Notes: generated by a model from the sequence alone, not told the origin. A stretch of DNA of 64,000 nt from Paucilactobacillus oligofermentans DSM 15707 = LMG 22743 (GCF_001434315.1 NZ_AZFE01000002.1:1-64000); one strand, 5' to 3'; positions 7,748-17,680 are shown, counted from the first letter of the stretch. Translations and numbers: made by a program.

Positions 7748-8701
7748 TTAATCACGATAGTTAATCAAAGTTTGTGCAGTATGTTGGTCAATGATTAACG
7801 TATTCGCATAGTGACCATTCAGCGCACCATCAATGGCGGCAGCTTTCGCATCCCCAGTGACGACCATAATTGAATGATCCTTGGTTCTTAAATCGGGTAG
7901 GTCAATTCCAATCGTTCGTTGATTAATCTCATCACAGACTACTTGACCATTTTCATCAATGAAACGTGAGAAGATATCACCAACCGCATGTTCTTGTAGA
8001 TAACTAATCTCTTCTTCTGAAAAATAATTAAGATTCAAGACGAGTGCACTATCACGAACAGTTCCTACGGTAAAGACCGCAACGTTGGCTTGCTTACCCA
8101 GTTGAATTAAATGTTGAATATGGCGTTCTTTTTCCACCAAGTCCTTGGTCATTTTCTGATCAAAAATCACTGGCAATGGCAGATACTGGGGCACGGTATG
8201 GAAGGCGGCGGCAAAAGCATTAATACTTTCAAACGCATAGGTATGTTGTTTTGAATACGACACACTACCCTTTAATTGCACGACCGAAACATCAGACACT
8301 TCTTCATTTAAGTTTAAATGATTCGCAATCGAATGAATCGTTTTGCCCCAACCAATTCCGATGGTGTCATGATCGCCAATCAACTCACTCAAATAGTTAG
8401 CGGCATATTGACCAATCGCATCTAATGATGAACCCGCACTAACCGTTTGAACTGGAACCACATACGCTTCCTTTAACTGATAACGATCTTTCAATCGGGT
8501 GGCTAAGGTTTCTGAACTTTGCACTGGATCCATAATTTGAATCCGGACCAATCCATTTTTCTTTGCTGCTTGTAGTAACCGCGAAACTGTTGGTCGCGAG
8601 ATTCCTAATTGATCAGCAATTTGGTTTTGGCTGAGCTCTTGCTCATAGTACATCCTTGCTACCATGATATCTTGTTGCATTTTATCTTTATCAGTATCCA
8701 C
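7748..8701 (-). CDS. deoR: DeoR, SorC-family regulator of deoxyribonucleoside genes
   Basis: A 317-residue transcription regulator of the SorC type, resembling Bacillus subtilis DeoR, whose effector is deoxyribose-5-phosphate. A helix-turn-helix at about 23-46 (LSQNQIADQLGISRPTVSRL) is followed by the sugar-phosphate-binding domain, including GIGWGKTIHSIA near 117. It starts with GTG at 8701, with GAGG 8 nt upstream. It lies inside the operon it probably represses, after deoD and before pdp, so it is likely autoregulated. Confidence 0.85.
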   Translation of the reverse strand: MDTDKDKMQQDIMVARMYYEQELSQNQIADQLGISRPTVSRLLQAAKKNGLVRIQIMDPVQSSETLATRLKDRYQLKEAYVVPVQTVSAGSSLDAIGQYAANYLSELIGDHDTIGIGWGKTIHSIANHLNLNEEVSDVSVVQLKGSVSYSKQHTYAFESINAFAAAFHTVPQYLPLPVIFDQKMTKDLVEKERHIQHLIQLGKQANVAVFTVGTVRDSALVLNLNYFSEEEISYLQEHAVGDIFSRFIDENGQVVCDEINQRTIGIDLPDLRTKDHSIMVVTGDAKAAAIDGALNGHYANTLIIDQHTAQTLINYRD

Positions 8702-8793
8702 TAGTCGGTCCTCATCTTATCTTGGTTTTAACTTTCAAGCTTCTATTATAGTGCAGTTCAAACCGAGAATCTAATTCGGTTCCGATTAATGAT

Positions 8794-9501
8794 TTAGCCG
8801 CGAATGCCAGTTTCCAAAGAAACCTTCATCATATCGGTAAATGATTGTTCACGTTCCTTGGAAGATGCTGATTCACCAGTCACTAAGTTATCGCTACAAG
8901 TTAAGATACTCAAAGTTTTGATATTATACTTAGCGCCGATTAAGAAGAGTCCCGCAGATTCCATTTCAGTAGCAACACAACCATAGTCGGCTAACTTCTT
9001 CATGTCTAATTCGTCATTATAAAAACGATCGGCGGCAAAGATATTCCCAACCCGAACTGGCACTGACATGTCTTGTGCAACATGATAGGCCCGATCAAGT
9101 AATTCAAAATCAGAAATGGGTGCATAATGCACACCGGCACCGAAAGTATTAGCAGTTACTGCAGAATCAGTGGTTGATCCTTGGCCTAAAATAACGTCAC
9201 CGATTTTAACATCTTCACGCATTCCACCAGCCGTTCCAACCCGAATAATGGTCTTGACCCCATAAAACTTGATTAGTTCAGTCGCATAGATTGATAGTGA
9301 TGGAATTCCCATCCCACTACCTTGCACTGAAATCCGGTGACCTTTATAGGTACCAGTAAAACCAAACATATTTCGAACCGAACTATATTGAACAACATCT
9401 TCTAAGAAATTTTCAGCAATAAACTTTGCTCGTAATGGATCACCAGGAAATAAAACCGTTTCAGCAATCTCACCATTTTTCGCACCAATATGTGTACTCA
9501 T
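8794..9501 (-). CDS. deoD: Purine-nucleoside phosphorylase, DeoD type
   Basis: Phosphorolysis of purine (deoxy)nucleosides to base and (deoxy)ribose-1-phosphate. The 235-residue protein belongs to the hexameric DeoD family. It has FPGDPLRAK at 18-26, RVGTAGG at 87-93, TEMESAGLF at 179-187 and the catalytic D204 in SDNLVTGE. GAGG precedes the ATG. It is 18 bp from the deoB stop, so the two are co-transcribed. Confidence 0.96.
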   Translation of the reverse strand: MSTHIGAKNGEIAETVLFPGDPLRAKFIAENFLEDVVQYSSVRNMFGFTGTYKGHRISVQGSGMGIPSLSIYATELIKFYGVKTIIRVGTAGGMREDVKIGDVILGQGSTTDSAVTANTFGAGVHYAPISDFELLDRAYHVAQDMSVPVRVGNIFAADRFYNDELDMKKLADYGCVATEMESAGLFLIGAKYNIKTLSILTCSDNLVTGESASSKEREQSFTDMMKVSLETGIRG

Positions 9502-9519
9502 AATTTTTCACCTCGTGGC

Positions 9520-10707
9520 TTATTTAAGACTCGACAAGAAACTAGTACCGTTCACGTTAGCAACATCAAAATTATCTAAAACAGTGGCACCAAAGTCAGC
9601 GAATGTTGCGCGGACCCCTAATGATTCACCAGTTTGTTTGAAACTAGGTGAATAAGCTAGGACTGGTACTAATTCACGCGTATGGTCGGTTCCACGGAAA
9701 CCAGGATCGTTACCATGGTCAGCCGTTAACATTAATAAATCGTCATCTTTCATTTGAGCTAAGACTTCACCCAATTGTTGATCAAATTCCATTAGTGCGG
9801 CCCCGAAACCTTTAGGATTACGGCGGTGACCATACATTGCATCAAAATCAACTAAGTTAGTAAATGAGAAACCAGTGAAATCTTGGCCCATTGTTTCTAA
9901 CACATGTTCCATTCCGTTATGATTGCTTTCATTATGATAGCCACGTGTAATTCCATGATTTGAGAAGATATCATTAATCTTACCAATTCCGATGACTTCA
10001 TAGTTAGCATTTTGGAGACGGTTCAAGTCGGTTTCACCAGTTGGTTCGAGCGTGAAATCACGACGGTTGGCTGTCCGTTCAAAGTGATCCTTATCTGGAC
10101 CAACGTATGGACGAGCAATAATCCGACCAATCACATATGGTGGTTCATTGACTAAGCTACGAGCATATTCACAAATTTTATATAGCTCTTCTAGTGGAAT
10201 AATATCTTCATGAGCAGCAATTTGAAGGACTGAATCACCTGAAGTGTAGACAATTAATGCCCCGGTCTTCATTTGTTCTTCACCATAATCATGAATCACA
10301 TCGGTTCCTGAATATGGTTTATTAACGATGATCTCGCGATTTGAAAATTTCTTTAGCTTGTCGAGCAAGTCAGCTGGAAAGCCCTTAGGAAATAGCGATA
10401 GTGCGTGAGTAACAGGCAAGCCCATCATCTCCCAGTGACCATCCATACTATCTTTACCGGCTGAAACTTCCTGCATTTTACCAAAATAAGCTAATGGCTT
10501 TTCAGCAGGAGCAACACCTTCAATTGGTGTTTCACGCAGGTTAGAAATTCCAAGCTTTTGCAAGTTAGGAATCTTCAATTCGCCTTCATAAAAGGCACCG
10601 ACATGACCCAAAGTATCAGAGCCAACATCACCAAACTTTTCAGCATCGGGGGCAGCACCCGTTCCAACTGAATCTAAGACAATTCCAAATACACGATTGT
10701 ACTTCAT
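9520..10707 (-). CDS. deoB: Phosphopentomutase
   Basis: Interconverts (deoxy)ribose-1-phosphate and -5-phosphate, linking the phosphorylases to the aldolase. The 395-residue protein belongs to the alkaline phosphatase superfamily. Metal-binding landmarks are [12 protein letters not shown] at 11-22 (D12) and the C-terminal [27 protein letters not shown] stands before the ATG. It is the second gene after the deoC promoter. Confidence 0.97.
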   Translation of the reverse strand: MKYNRVFGIVLDSVGTGAAPDAEKFGDVGSDTLGHVGAFYEGELKIPNLQKLGISNLRETPIEGVAPAEKPLAYFGKMQEVSAGKDSMDGHWEMMGLPVTHALSLFPKGFPADLLDKLKKFSNREIIVNKPYSGTDVIHDYGEEQMKTGALIVYTSGDSVLQIAAHEDIIPLEELYKICEYARSLVNEPPYVIGRIIARPYVGPDKDHFERTANRRDFTLEPTGETDLNRLQNANYEVIGIGKINDIFSNHGITRGYHNESNHNGMEHVLETMGQDFTGFSFTNLVDFDAMYGHRRNPKGFGAALMEFDQQLGEVLAQMKDDDLLMLTADHGNDPGFRGTDHTRELVPVLAYSPSFKQTGESLGVRATFADFGATVLDNFDVANVNGTSFLSSLK

Positions 10708-10746
10708 TATTGCACTCCCTTTATTTATTATTTCAAACCAGACTTT

Positions 10747-11418
10747 TTAGCCTTCATTTTCCTTTAAAATTTGAATACTTGCACTAACGCCCAAACGACT
10801 TGCTCCAGCATCAATCATGTCATAGGCTTCTTTAGCACTATGAATACCACCAGAAGCTTTAACACCTAAGTCTGGACCAACTGTTTCACGCATTAGCTTA
10901 ATGTCAGCAGCTTTAGCACCAGCAGTTGAGAAACCAGTTGAGGTTTTAACAAAGTCAGCACCGGCAGCAACAGATAGTTTACATGCACGAACTTTTTCTT
11001 CATCGTTTAATAAAGCGGTTTCAATAATGACTTTCAAAATAGCTTTTTTAGCATGAGCAGCATCTGCAAGAGCTTTAATATCAGCTTCAACTTCAGCATC
11101 ATGATGTTGTTTTAATTCACCAATGTTGATAACCATATCAACTTCATCGGCACCCTTATCGATGGCATCATTAACTTCAAAGACTTTCGTTGCAGTTGTG
11201 TTGGCCCCGAGAGGGAAACCAATCACAGTACATACTTCAACCGTGGTGCCTTTTAATTCTTTAGCAGCTAATTCAACCCAGTAAGGATTAACACAGATTG
11301 AAGCTGTATTATATTTTTTAGCCTCAGCCAGTGTTTTTTCAACATCTGCTTGAGTAGAGTCGGCAGTTAAAATTGTGTGATCCATATATTTTGCTAGTTT
11401 TTCGTTTGTAAGTTTCAT
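10747..11418 (-). CDS. deoC: Deoxyribose-phosphate aldolase
   Basis: Splits deoxyribose-5-phosphate into acetaldehyde and glyceraldehyde-3-phosphate, feeding glycolysis. From the ATG at 11418 it has 223 residues, the usual length. The Schiff-base lysine is K158 in DFVKTSTGF, and the second active-site lysine lies in the later GVKASGG. A longer frame reaching 11535 is rejected: AAAGGGG precedes the inner ATG, and the extra part runs through the promoter and the upstream terminator. It is the first gene of the deo operon, with the promoter at 11450-11478. Confidence 0.96.
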   Translation of the reverse strand: MKLTNEKLAKYMDHTILTADSTQADVEKTLAEAKKYNTASICVNPYWVELAAKELKGTTVEVCTVIGFPLGANTTATKVFEVNDAIDKGADEVDMVINIGELKQHHDAEVEADIKALADAAHAKKAILKVIIETALLNDEEKVRACKLSVAAGADFVKTSTGFSTAGAKAADIKLMRETVGPDLGVKASGGIHSAKEAYDMIDAGASRLGVSASIQILKENEG

Positions 11419-11449
11419 TTTTGAAACCCCTTTCATTGTTGATGGCTCC

Positions 11450-11488
11450 AGTCTAACAAATTTTTGAGCAAATGTAAAACGTTTTATT
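11450..11488 (-). promoter_or_regulatory. deo operon promoter with overlapping cre-like palindrome
   Basis: TTTACA (11473-11478), a 17-bp spacer and TAGACT (11450-11455) on the minus strand. The -35 box is part of the palindromic AAAACGTTTTACA (11473-11488), which resembles a cre site with one extra base. Repression by CcpA is plausible. A DeoR operator is expected nearby but I could not single one out. Confidence 0.65.
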
Positions 11489-11517
11489 GAAATTATGTTC
11501 AGATTGTTTTTAAGCAC

Positions 11518-11549
11518 AAAAAAACACCATTTCAATTAAGAAATGATGT
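11518..11549 (-). terminator. Terminator of the aquaporin gene
   Basis: ACATCATTTC (minus, 11549-11540), loop, GAAATGGTGT (11533-11524), seven T. It separates the aquaporin transcript from the deo operon. Confidence 0.88.
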
Positions 11550-11564
11550 CATGATTGTGATTAA

Positions 11565-12215
11565 TTATTTTTCAGTTCCCATAAAGCGTGAGCAAATGGC
11601 AGCTAAGATTGCACCTAATTCCGGAGCTAAAATATAAACCCAAAGGTGTGATAAACCACTACCACCAGCAAAAATAGCTGGTCCGAATGAACGAGCTGGA
11701 TTTAATGAGCCACCAGTTAAGTTCAAGGTTGCAATAATTAAGAACGCTAAGGTCAATCCAATCGTTAAACCAGCAAAATCACTGTTACCATGATTTTCAC
11801 TCGTAACATTTAAGATAACCATCAAGAATAAGAACGTAGCCAACGTTTCAACGACGATTGCGGTTACGGTTGGAATCTTTGGAAAATCGGTTTGACCAAG
11901 TGCCGTTGTTGATAACTTTAATGCATCAACAAAGTAAAGTACAAAGGCACTAGCAGCGGCTGCCCCGATTACTTGCGCGATGATGTAAAAAATTGCATCC
12001 CCAATCCCGATCCGTTTGTTAATCACCATTGCGGTGGTAACAGCTGGATTAAAGTGACCACCTGAAATCCCTCCAAAGGCATAAGCGGAAACGGTAATTG
12101 CTAACCCAAAAGCCAATCCAATTGCTAATACATTTCCTTTAGCAATCACAACTGCGGATGTACCTAAAAATACCAACATAAATGTTCCTAAAAATTCTGC
12201 AAAATACTTCTTCAT
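11565..12215 (-). CDS. Aquaporin-type MIP channel
   Basis: A 216-residue MIP-family membrane channel with six hydrophobic segments and two NPA boxes: HFNPAVT (NPA at 56-58) and SLNPARSFGPA (NPA at 172-174). Serine after NPAR and the GPA run favour a water channel over a glycerol facilitator, where NPARD is usual. Some lactobacillar MIP proteins also pass small solutes, so substrate choice is inferred. GGGAGG stands before the ATG. It has its own promoter (12253-12281) and terminator, so its place beside the deo genes is probably not functional. Confidence 0.88.
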   Translation of the reverse strand: MKKYFAEFLGTFMLVFLGTSAVVIAKGNVLAIGLAFGLAITVSAYAFGGISGGHFNPAVTTAMVINKRIGIGDAIFYIIAQVIGAAAASAFVLYFVDALKLSTTALGQTDFPKIPTVTAIVVETLATFLFLMVILNVTSENHGNSDFAGLTIGLTLAFLIIATLNLTGGSLNPARSFGPAIFAGGSGLSHLWVYILAPELGAILAAICSRFMGTEK

Positions 12216-12252
12216 AATATCTAAATCCTCCCTGTTTTTATAGCACCTTATA

Positions 12253-12281
12253 ATTGTACATAACCGTTGCTAGACGTGCAA
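12253..12281 (-). promoter_or_regulatory. Aquaporin gene promoter
   Basis: TTGCAC (12276-12281), a 17-bp spacer and TACAAT (12253-12258) on the minus strand. Confidence 0.7.
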
Positions 12282-12369
12282 GGACCATGGTTGTTTGAAT
12301 TTTATTGATATTTTTAAAAAATACGTACATCCACTTTGAAAGCTTTATTTATGACTATGATTTCAATCA

Positions 12370-12461
12370 TAATCCACAGATATCGTGATTGTGTGGATTA
12401 AATTTAGAGGTTTTACCAACTTAAAAAATTTAAATTTATTGATAACTAATGATAATTATCA
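12370..12461. promoter_or_regulatory. Two palindromes in the aquaporin/VanZ divergent gap
   Basis: TAATCCACA (12370-12378) and TGTGGATTA (12392-12400) form a perfect 9-bp inverted repeat with a 13-bp spacer. TGATAATTATCA (12450-12461) is a 12-bp palindrome. No T run follows either, so they look like operators rather than terminators. The rest of the 344-bp gap is AT-rich and shows nothing else. Confidence 0.4.
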
Positions 12462-12559
12462 CACTTTTGTCATTATTTATTCGATGTTTCTTAGTTGAAT
12501 TAGTAGTCAATTGTTTGTTACATTAAGGCTAATAAATAATTTTAGAATCTGGGAATCCT

Positions 12560-13705
12560 ATGTCACTTTATATCAGCAACATCAAATCAGCCATTATTAT
12601 TTTCCCTGTTTTAGCAATTTTACTAACCATTCCATTACTAATTATTGAGTATCGCCACTATGGAAGTTTCACTTTTAAGCGTGCCTTCGTCTTATATACG
12701 ATGATCTTTTACTTACTCGCGGCCTACTTAATGGTGATTTTACCATTACCATCCTTTGAATCAGTGATTAAACTGACTTCTGCCAAAGCCCAATTAATTC
12801 CCTTTAATTTTGTGCACGATTTTTTAACTGAATCCGGTTTTGCACTATTCCGCCCCGCAACTTGGGTCGGCTCGCTTAAAACGATTGCGTTTCTACAACC
12901 CGTTTTCAATATTTTGTTGATCATTCCGTTTGGATTTTATCTGCGATATTACTTCCGCTTATCATTTAAACAAACCATTATGCTTTCTTTTTTCCTCAGT
13001 CTCTTCTTTGAACTGACGCAATTATCTGGCCTGTACTGGCTTTATCCCCGTTCGTACCGCTTGTTTGATGTGGATGACTTAATGATGAATACTTTAGGTG
13101 GCACGTTGGGGTGGTTAATCACGCCCCTCATCGCTAAAATATTCCCGAACCGTGAGAAGTTAGATTCTGCTAGTTATCGGCAGGCAAAACACATTGGTTG
13201 GTTACGGCGGCTAGTTGCTTTGTTTATTGATTATATGATTGTCTCAACGATTTGTAGCTTGATTATCGAAACTGTTTTTTATCTAATTGGTCACCAACAA
13301 ATTGCCCATAACCCCTTCTTTAATTACATCCTGCCGATTGCGATCGCCTTAATCTTAGTGCCGGTGATTACCGATGGGCAAACCTTTGGGAAATCAATTG
13401 TGCATATTAAAATTACCAATTACGAAACCGGACCGTTGTCGCGCCTAAAAATCGCCTTACGACAAAGTATGATCTATTACTTCACCCTGCCAATTTGTTT
13501 AGCTTGGGTAAAACAAGCTAAATTATTATTAACCGTTGATGCTTCACGAACTAAACTAAATGCTTTTGTGATGGTTATCCTGAGTATTATTGTCCTAGGT
13601 TTTGTGCTCGATTTCTTTGCAGCGCTAGTAACCCGCCGCGATCGATTATTTTATGATTTACTGGTTCACACCAAACAACAAAACACTTTGAAAAAACGTA
13701 AATAA
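12560..13705 (+). CDS. VanZ-like/RDD fusion membrane protein
   Basis: A 381-residue integral membrane protein. The N-terminal half (about 1-195) is VanZ-like: several hydrophobic segments and the typical LFDVDDLMMNTLGGTLGW at 165-182. The C-terminal half (about 210-375) is an RDD domain: RRLVALFIDYMIV, then FGKSIVHIKI and the terminal RRDRLFYDLL. VanZ proteins are linked to glycopeptide tolerance and RDD proteins to transport, but no substrate can be named. The ribosome binding site is weak (GGGAAT). It is monocistronic and closed by a terminator shared with ndk. Confidence 0.8.
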   Translation: MSLYISNIKSAIIIFPVLAILLTIPLLIIEYRHYGSFTFKRAFVLYTMIFYLLAAYLMVILPLPSFESVIKLTSAKAQLIPFNFVHDFLTESGFALFRPATWVGSLKTIAFLQPVFNILLIIPFGFYLRYYFRLSFKQTIMLSFFLSLFFELTQLSGLYWLYPRSYRLFDVDDLMMNTLGGTLGWLITPLIAKIFPNREKLDSASYRQAKHIGWLRRLVALFIDYMIVSTICSLIIETVFYLIGHQQIAHNPFFNYILPIAIALILVPVITDGQTFGKSIVHIKITNYETGPLSRLKIALRQSMIYYFTLPICLAWVKQAKLLLTVDASRTKLNAFVMVILSIIVLGFVLDFFAALVTRRDRLFYDLLVHTKQQNTLKKRK

Positions 13706-13738
13706 AACGTCATTATCTTTTTAGATAATGACGTTTTT
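13704..13738. terminator. Bidirectional terminator between the VanZ/RDD gene and ndk
   Basis: AAAACGTCATTATCT pairs perfectly with AGATAATGACGTTTT around a TTTT loop, with T/A runs on either side. Confidence 0.9.
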
Positions 13739-13745
13739 GGCTTAA

Positions 13746-14171
13746 TTATTTTAATTCAGGGAACCAAACTTTAATTTCACGTTCGGCACTCTCCGCACTA
13801 TCAGAGCTGTGAACAACGTTTCGAATTAGGCCATCCGCCCATTCACGACCATAATCGCCACGAATCGTACCTAATTCGGCTTGGGTAGGATTAGTTCCGC
13901 CCGCCATTCGATGAAAGACTTCTACAATATTAGTTCCTTGGGCTACAATGGCAGTAATAGGACCTTCTTGCATGTAAGTCGTAATTTCTGGGAAGAAAGG
14001 TTTCTCAGCCAACTCTACATAGTGATCCTTTAATTGATCCATGGTAGCGTTTACAATTTTTAGCGCTTCAATTGTATATCCTCGTTGCTCCAGCCGTGTA
14101 ATTACTTGGCCAATATGACGTTGCTTCACACCATCTGGTTTAACTAATACTAGTGTCCGTTCTTCTGTCAT
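13746..14171 (-). CDS. ndk: Nucleoside diphosphate kinase
   Basis: Transfers the gamma phosphate of NTPs to NDPs through a phosphohistidine. From the ATG at 14171 it has 141 residues, normal for the family. The active-site histidine is H121 in NVVHSSDS; the family signature usually has Gly or Ala after the His, here it is Ser. A longer start at 14189 lacks a ribosome binding site, whereas GGGGA stands 8 nt before 14171. Promoter at 14201-14230. Confidence 0.92.
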   Translation of the reverse strand: MTEERTLVLVKPDGVKQRHIGQVITRLEQRGYTIEALKIVNATMDQLKDHYVELAEKPFFPEITTYMQEGPITAIVAQGTNIVEVFHRMAGGTNPTQAELGTIRGDYGREWADGLIRNVVHSSDSAESAEREIKVWFPELK

Positions 14172-14200
14172 TTCGTCATCCCCAATCATTTAATACCCTG

Positions 14201-14230
14201 ATTATAATACGTTTTATCAGGCTAAAGCAA
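14201..14230 (-). promoter_or_regulatory. ndk promoter
   Basis: TTGCTT (14225-14230), an 18-bp spacer and TATAAT (14201-14206) on the minus strand. Confidence 0.65.
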
Positions 14231-14280
14231 TTCATATCCACACAAAAAGACTCATCGATAATTCGACAAGTCTTTACAAG

Positions 14281-15330
14281 TTAATTAGTTGGGATAAAAG
14301 ATACCGCAATAGCCGCAATCACCAAGAGTGATAAGACAATCGCATGAAACTTTTTATGAGCCATTAAAATCGCTACATATTCACGTAAAAAAGCATTCGG
14401 TACAAAGAACCGACTTGTTTTAGCACCGAGACCATCAATTGGCATCCCGACATAGCGCGCAAATCCTGCGGCCCGGAAAGTATGATAATCACTGGTGGCA
14501 AATAATCCTAAGTTGCGATCAAAGCCTAGTTCATCAACAATCTGTTTTGAAAATTCCATATTTTCATAGGTATTCTTGGATTTAGTTTCGGCATGAATTT
14601 CACTGGCCGGAATCCCTTGTTCAAGGAGATAATTTCGCATGGCTACCCCCTCGGGAACCACCTCGTCACCGCCTTGCCCGCCAGAAGGAATCAAGACTGG
14701 CGCATTTCCCGTCTTAGCTAACTGTTTATTTCGAAACTTGATTGCACGATCCAAACGACCAGCCAGCAGTGGGCTAACTTTCTCACCCATCAATCCCGCA
14801 CCTAAAATAATAATGAATTGTTTGTTCAACTTATGGTGCACCATTCGGGACAACAGGTATGACATCGCAAAGTTCGCGAACCACACGACCATATACATCA
14901 CGACGACCGCTGATACATTGGCAATCATTGATGCCAATCGATTTGGAAAATAATGATTAATTAACGAAAAGATTGTCGAGCTACTCAATAGTGCAATTCC
15001 TAAAATTAAGGTCAGCATATTCGCTAGTTGATGACTTTCCCGGCGCCAAACCAGCAGTGCATTCCACAACAACAAAATCCCTGCAAGTGAATATACCACC
15101 AAACCAACAATTGCCAAACCAGCTACGACAATGATTAAAAAACGCAATATATAACTATTGTTAACTTGTGTTTGGGTAACAAATAACGCCACGATAAAAA
15201 TAATCACGGCCAAATTACCTAAAATTCCGTTCAATAAGCGGGCCCGGTTCGACCGAAAGCTCAGTATTAACATGATTAACACAATCGCAAACAAACCCCA
15301 AAATGGTAACACCAATACTTTGTCTGTCAT
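14281..15330 (-). CDS. YdcF/SanA-family (DUF218) membrane protein
   Basis: A 349-residue protein with five to six N-terminal membrane segments (about 5-170), a DUF218 domain (about 173-310) and a final hydrophobic segment (about 328-345). The domain has IILGAGLMGEKVSPLLAGRL, PSGGQGGDEVVPEG and the TKSKNTYENM segment, all typical of the YdcF family. The biochemical role is not settled; links to envelope integrity exist for SanA. AAGGAG precedes the ATG. It follows the TraX-like gene by 9 bp, so the pair is co-transcribed. Confidence 0.85.
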   Translation of the reverse strand: MTDKVLVLPFWGLFAIVLIMLILSFRSNRARLLNGILGNLAVIIFIVALFVTQTQVNNSYILRFLIIVVAGLAIVGLVVYSLAGILLLWNALLVWRRESHQLANMLTLILGIALLSSSTIFSLINHYFPNRLASMIANVSAVVVMYMVVWFANFAMSYLLSRMVHHKLNKQFIIILGAGLMGEKVSPLLAGRLDRAIKFRNKQLAKTGNAPVLIPSGGQGGDEVVPEGVAMRNYLLEQGIPASEIHAETKSKNTYENMEFSKQIVDELGFDRNLGLFATSDYHTFRAAGFARYVGMPIDGLGAKTSRFFVPNAFLREYVAILMAHKKFHAIVLSLLVIAAIAVSFIPTN

Positions 15331-15339
15331 GAGTTCTCC

Positions 15340-16119
15340 TTAATGATGATAAATAACGGCGGCCAGTAAGTACAGCACCGCAATGTGGGCGGGATAAAAT
15401 ATATAGAAAAACGACTTCAGGCTACGACCTTTTTGCCCGTTATATAACATAATTGGTAAGAGGGCAAAAATCATCATCCACTGAGTTGATCCCAGTGCAA
15501 AGTAACCAATCGCTACTAACGCAATCAAACCCGCTTGAATCCATTTCTTATCTTTAAACAAATATAGTAACGGAATTAATAACACCATCACCGAATTTTC
15601 AGCAATTAGGATGCCTGGCAATAATGCCAACATTGCTCTAACTACCATTAAATTGGGATTAATCGTGCCCATATACATCCCCATCACTACTGAACAAATA
15701 AATGGTAATAAAAATACCAACACCCCGGTGACCACTGGCATTAAATGTTGCGTCTTGAAACCCTTGCGAACTTCATCAATGGCATACATAAACATGGTCC
15801 CAATAAACAAATCACGAAAAATATTATTCATCAACACGACTTGGTCATAGGAAACCCAATCTTGTAGTGCCGTGGTCATCACGGCCATAAACACCATTCC
15901 TAAATACAACCGCAGCATGTATTGAAATTTATTATGGGTATGGCTAAACCCAACCACACTGACAAAGAAAAAGATTGTGGCCACGGGGCGACCAAACCAA
16001 TCGAGCCAACCAGGTGCTCCCATGGGTACAAACATCTGATGAATATGATCAATGACCATCAATGTAATCCCAATCACTTTAAGGTCAAACGTCGAGAGAC
16101 CTTGCTTTAATATCTTCAT
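15340..16119 (-). CDS. TraX-family membrane protein
   Basis: A 259-residue polytopic membrane protein of the TraX family. The start STFDLKVIGITLMVIDHIHQMF and the end FFYIFYPAHIAVLYLL are the family's usual hallmarks. TraX was named for acetylation of F-pilin, but chromosomal copies in lactobacilli are not tied to conjugation and no other transfer gene is here. A cell-envelope acyltransferase-like role is only inferred. GGAGG precedes the ATG. Confidence 0.85.
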   Translation of the reverse strand: MKILKQGLSTFDLKVIGITLMVIDHIHQMFVPMGAPGWLDWFGRPVATIFFFVSVVGFSHTHNKFQYMLRLYLGMVFMAVMTTALQDWVSYDQVVLMNNIFRDLFIGTMFMYAIDEVRKGFKTQHLMPVVTGVLVFLLPFICSVVMGMYMGTINPNLMVVRAMLALLPGILIAENSVMVLLIPLLYLFKDKKWIQAGLIALVAIGYFALGSTQWMMIFALLPIMLYNGQKGRSLKSFFYIFYPAHIAVLYLLAAVIYHH

Positions 16120-16282
16120 AAATCCTCCAAGTTACTTAATAAATATATTTTACCATGAAATTAAGTGAACCTAGTTAATAAAACCTATGTACCTAGCCAT
16201 TGATTGCCCGCAAGTAATCCTTGCTTGGAAAATTGCCACCTTTTTTATATGATAGAGCTATCTTAACGAAAGGAGACTGCTC

Positions 16283-16762
16283 ATGGAATTTGGAGAAGCC
16301 ATTAAAACTATTCGGCAAACCAATCAGTTAACCCAAGAAAAATTTGCGAATCAATTAAATGTAACTAGACAAGCCGTTTCCAACTGGGAAAACAATCGCA
16401 ACCTTCCCGACCTCGAAATGTTAATTACCATTTCTCAGCAGTTTCAGATTTCATTAGATACCTTAATTTTAGGTGGAACGGACGTGAATAATATGACGGA
16501 TAAATTAATTAAAGACGGTAGTGAAACCAGACGTGCGCGTTTTAATCTGATAACTGCACTACTAGGCACCTTATTATTAATCCTGGGCTTAACTTGTTTT
16601 TTAATTAAAGCTACCTCAGTTGAATATATCGATGCCGCCGGAACTTTACATGAAAATTTTTATTTACTACCAATTGGTTTCTTATTCTTATTCGCTGGGA
16701 TCATTTTATTTATCATCACCGGAAGCCAATATTTGTACCGCATCATTAAAAATAAACATTAA
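16283..16762 (+). CDS. XRE-family regulator with membrane-bound C-terminus
   Basis: A 159-residue protein: Cro/C1-type helix-turn-helix at about 5-62 (LTQEKFANQLNVTRQAVSNWEN), then two hydrophobic segments (about 88-108 and 125-148) resembling the DUF3955 type. Such one-protein membrane-tethered regulators are common in lactobacilli; the signal and targets are unknown. AAAGGAG stands before the ATG. It is divergent from the TraX/YdcF pair and could control it. Confidence 0.85.
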   Translation: MEFGEAIKTIRQTNQLTQEKFANQLNVTRQAVSNWENNRNLPDLEMLITISQQFQISLDTLILGGTDVNNMTDKLIKDGSETRRARFNLITALLGTLLLILGLTCFLIKATSVEYIDAAGTLHENFYLLPIGFLFLFAGIILFIITGSQYLYRIIKNKH

Positions 16763-16773
16763 TTACTGGCAGC

Positions 16774-16815
16774 AAAAAAACCGTAACTATCAAATTTCGA
16801 TAGTTGCGGCTTTTA
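16774..16815. terminator. Terminator between the XRE gene and gpmA
   Basis: CCGTAACTATC and CGATAGTTGCGG pair (one G-U), with A and T runs on both flanks, fitting both convergent genes. Confidence 0.85.
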
Positions 16816-16823
16816 GATTAAGT

Positions 16824-17510
16824 TTATAGTTTTGATTTTGATAATACGTTTAGCTTTTTATCAAAGTCATAAACAACTGGTTGGCCAGTAGCCATTTCCA
16901 AGTCGATAATATCTTCATCAGAAATTTCTTCGATATACTTGCTAAGGGCACGCAATGAGTTACCATGAGCTGCGATGATAATGTTCTTACCATCAAGCAA
17001 CTTAGGAGCAATTTCATCTTCCCAAAGAGGCATTACACGATCAAGTGTAACTTTAAGGTTTTCACCACCAGGAATCAACTTAGGATCTAAGTTAGCGTAA
17101 CGACGGTCGTTAGCTGCAGAACCTTCATCATTGGCATCCAACAATGGAGGTAGAACATCATATGAACGACGCCAGATATGAACTTGGTCAGCACCAAATT
17201 GATCAGCAGCTTCTTGCTTGTTTTGGCCTTGAAGTGCACCGTAATGACGTTCATTCAAACGCCATGTCTTAGTTTCTGAAACCCAGATTTGGTCTGATTC
17301 TTCTAAAGCATAATGCAAAGTTTTGATAGCACGCTTCAAAACTGAAGTATATGCAAAGTCAAATTCGATTCCTGCTTTTTTGATTTCGCGACCAGCGTTT
17401 TGTGCTTGCTTAACGCCTTCTTCACTCAAATCAACATCAACCCAACCAGTAAATTGGTTAGATAAGTTCCATTCACTTTGTCCGTGACGAATTAATACAA
17501 GTTTAGCCAT
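16824..17510 (-). CDS. gpmA: 2,3-bisphosphoglycerate-dependent phosphoglycerate mutase
   Basis: Glycolytic interconversion of 3- and 2-phosphoglycerate. The protein has 228 residues from the ATG at 17510. [10 protein letters not shown] holds the phosphohistidine H9; [12 protein letters not shown] and [10 protein letters not shown] complete the active site. A longer frame from 17570 is rejected: AGAGGA stands 9 nt before the inner ATG, and the family starts here. The codon use looks that of a highly expressed gene. Confidence 0.97.
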   Translation of the reverse strand: MAKLVLIRHGQSEWNLSNQFTGWVDVDLSEEGVKQAQNAGREIKKAGIEFDFAYTSVLKRAIKTLHYALEESDQIWVSETKTWRLNERHYGALQGQNKQEAADQFGADQVHIWRRSYDVLPPLLDANDEGSAANDRRYANLDPKLIPGGENLKVTLDRVMPLWEDEIAPKLLDGKNIIIAAHGNSLRALSKYIEEISDEDIIDLEMATGQPVVYDFDKKLNVLSKSKL

Positions 17511-17680
17511 GAGATAAATTCCTCTTTCTTCTTTTAACCGACATTTCAACGCATCATCTAAACACGACATTCATGTGCAAAGATTAACAACGAGGTGCAG
17601 TTTCATTTTTATACACTTAACATTTTACTCTGAAATGCGATAAATCGGAACCCATTTTGCTAAATTAATCTGGCTTTGCT

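Noticed and set aside
15340-16119. Conjugative element, because of the TraX-like gene
   Set aside because: No relaxase, coupling protein or integrase is near, and chromosomal TraX homologues are common.
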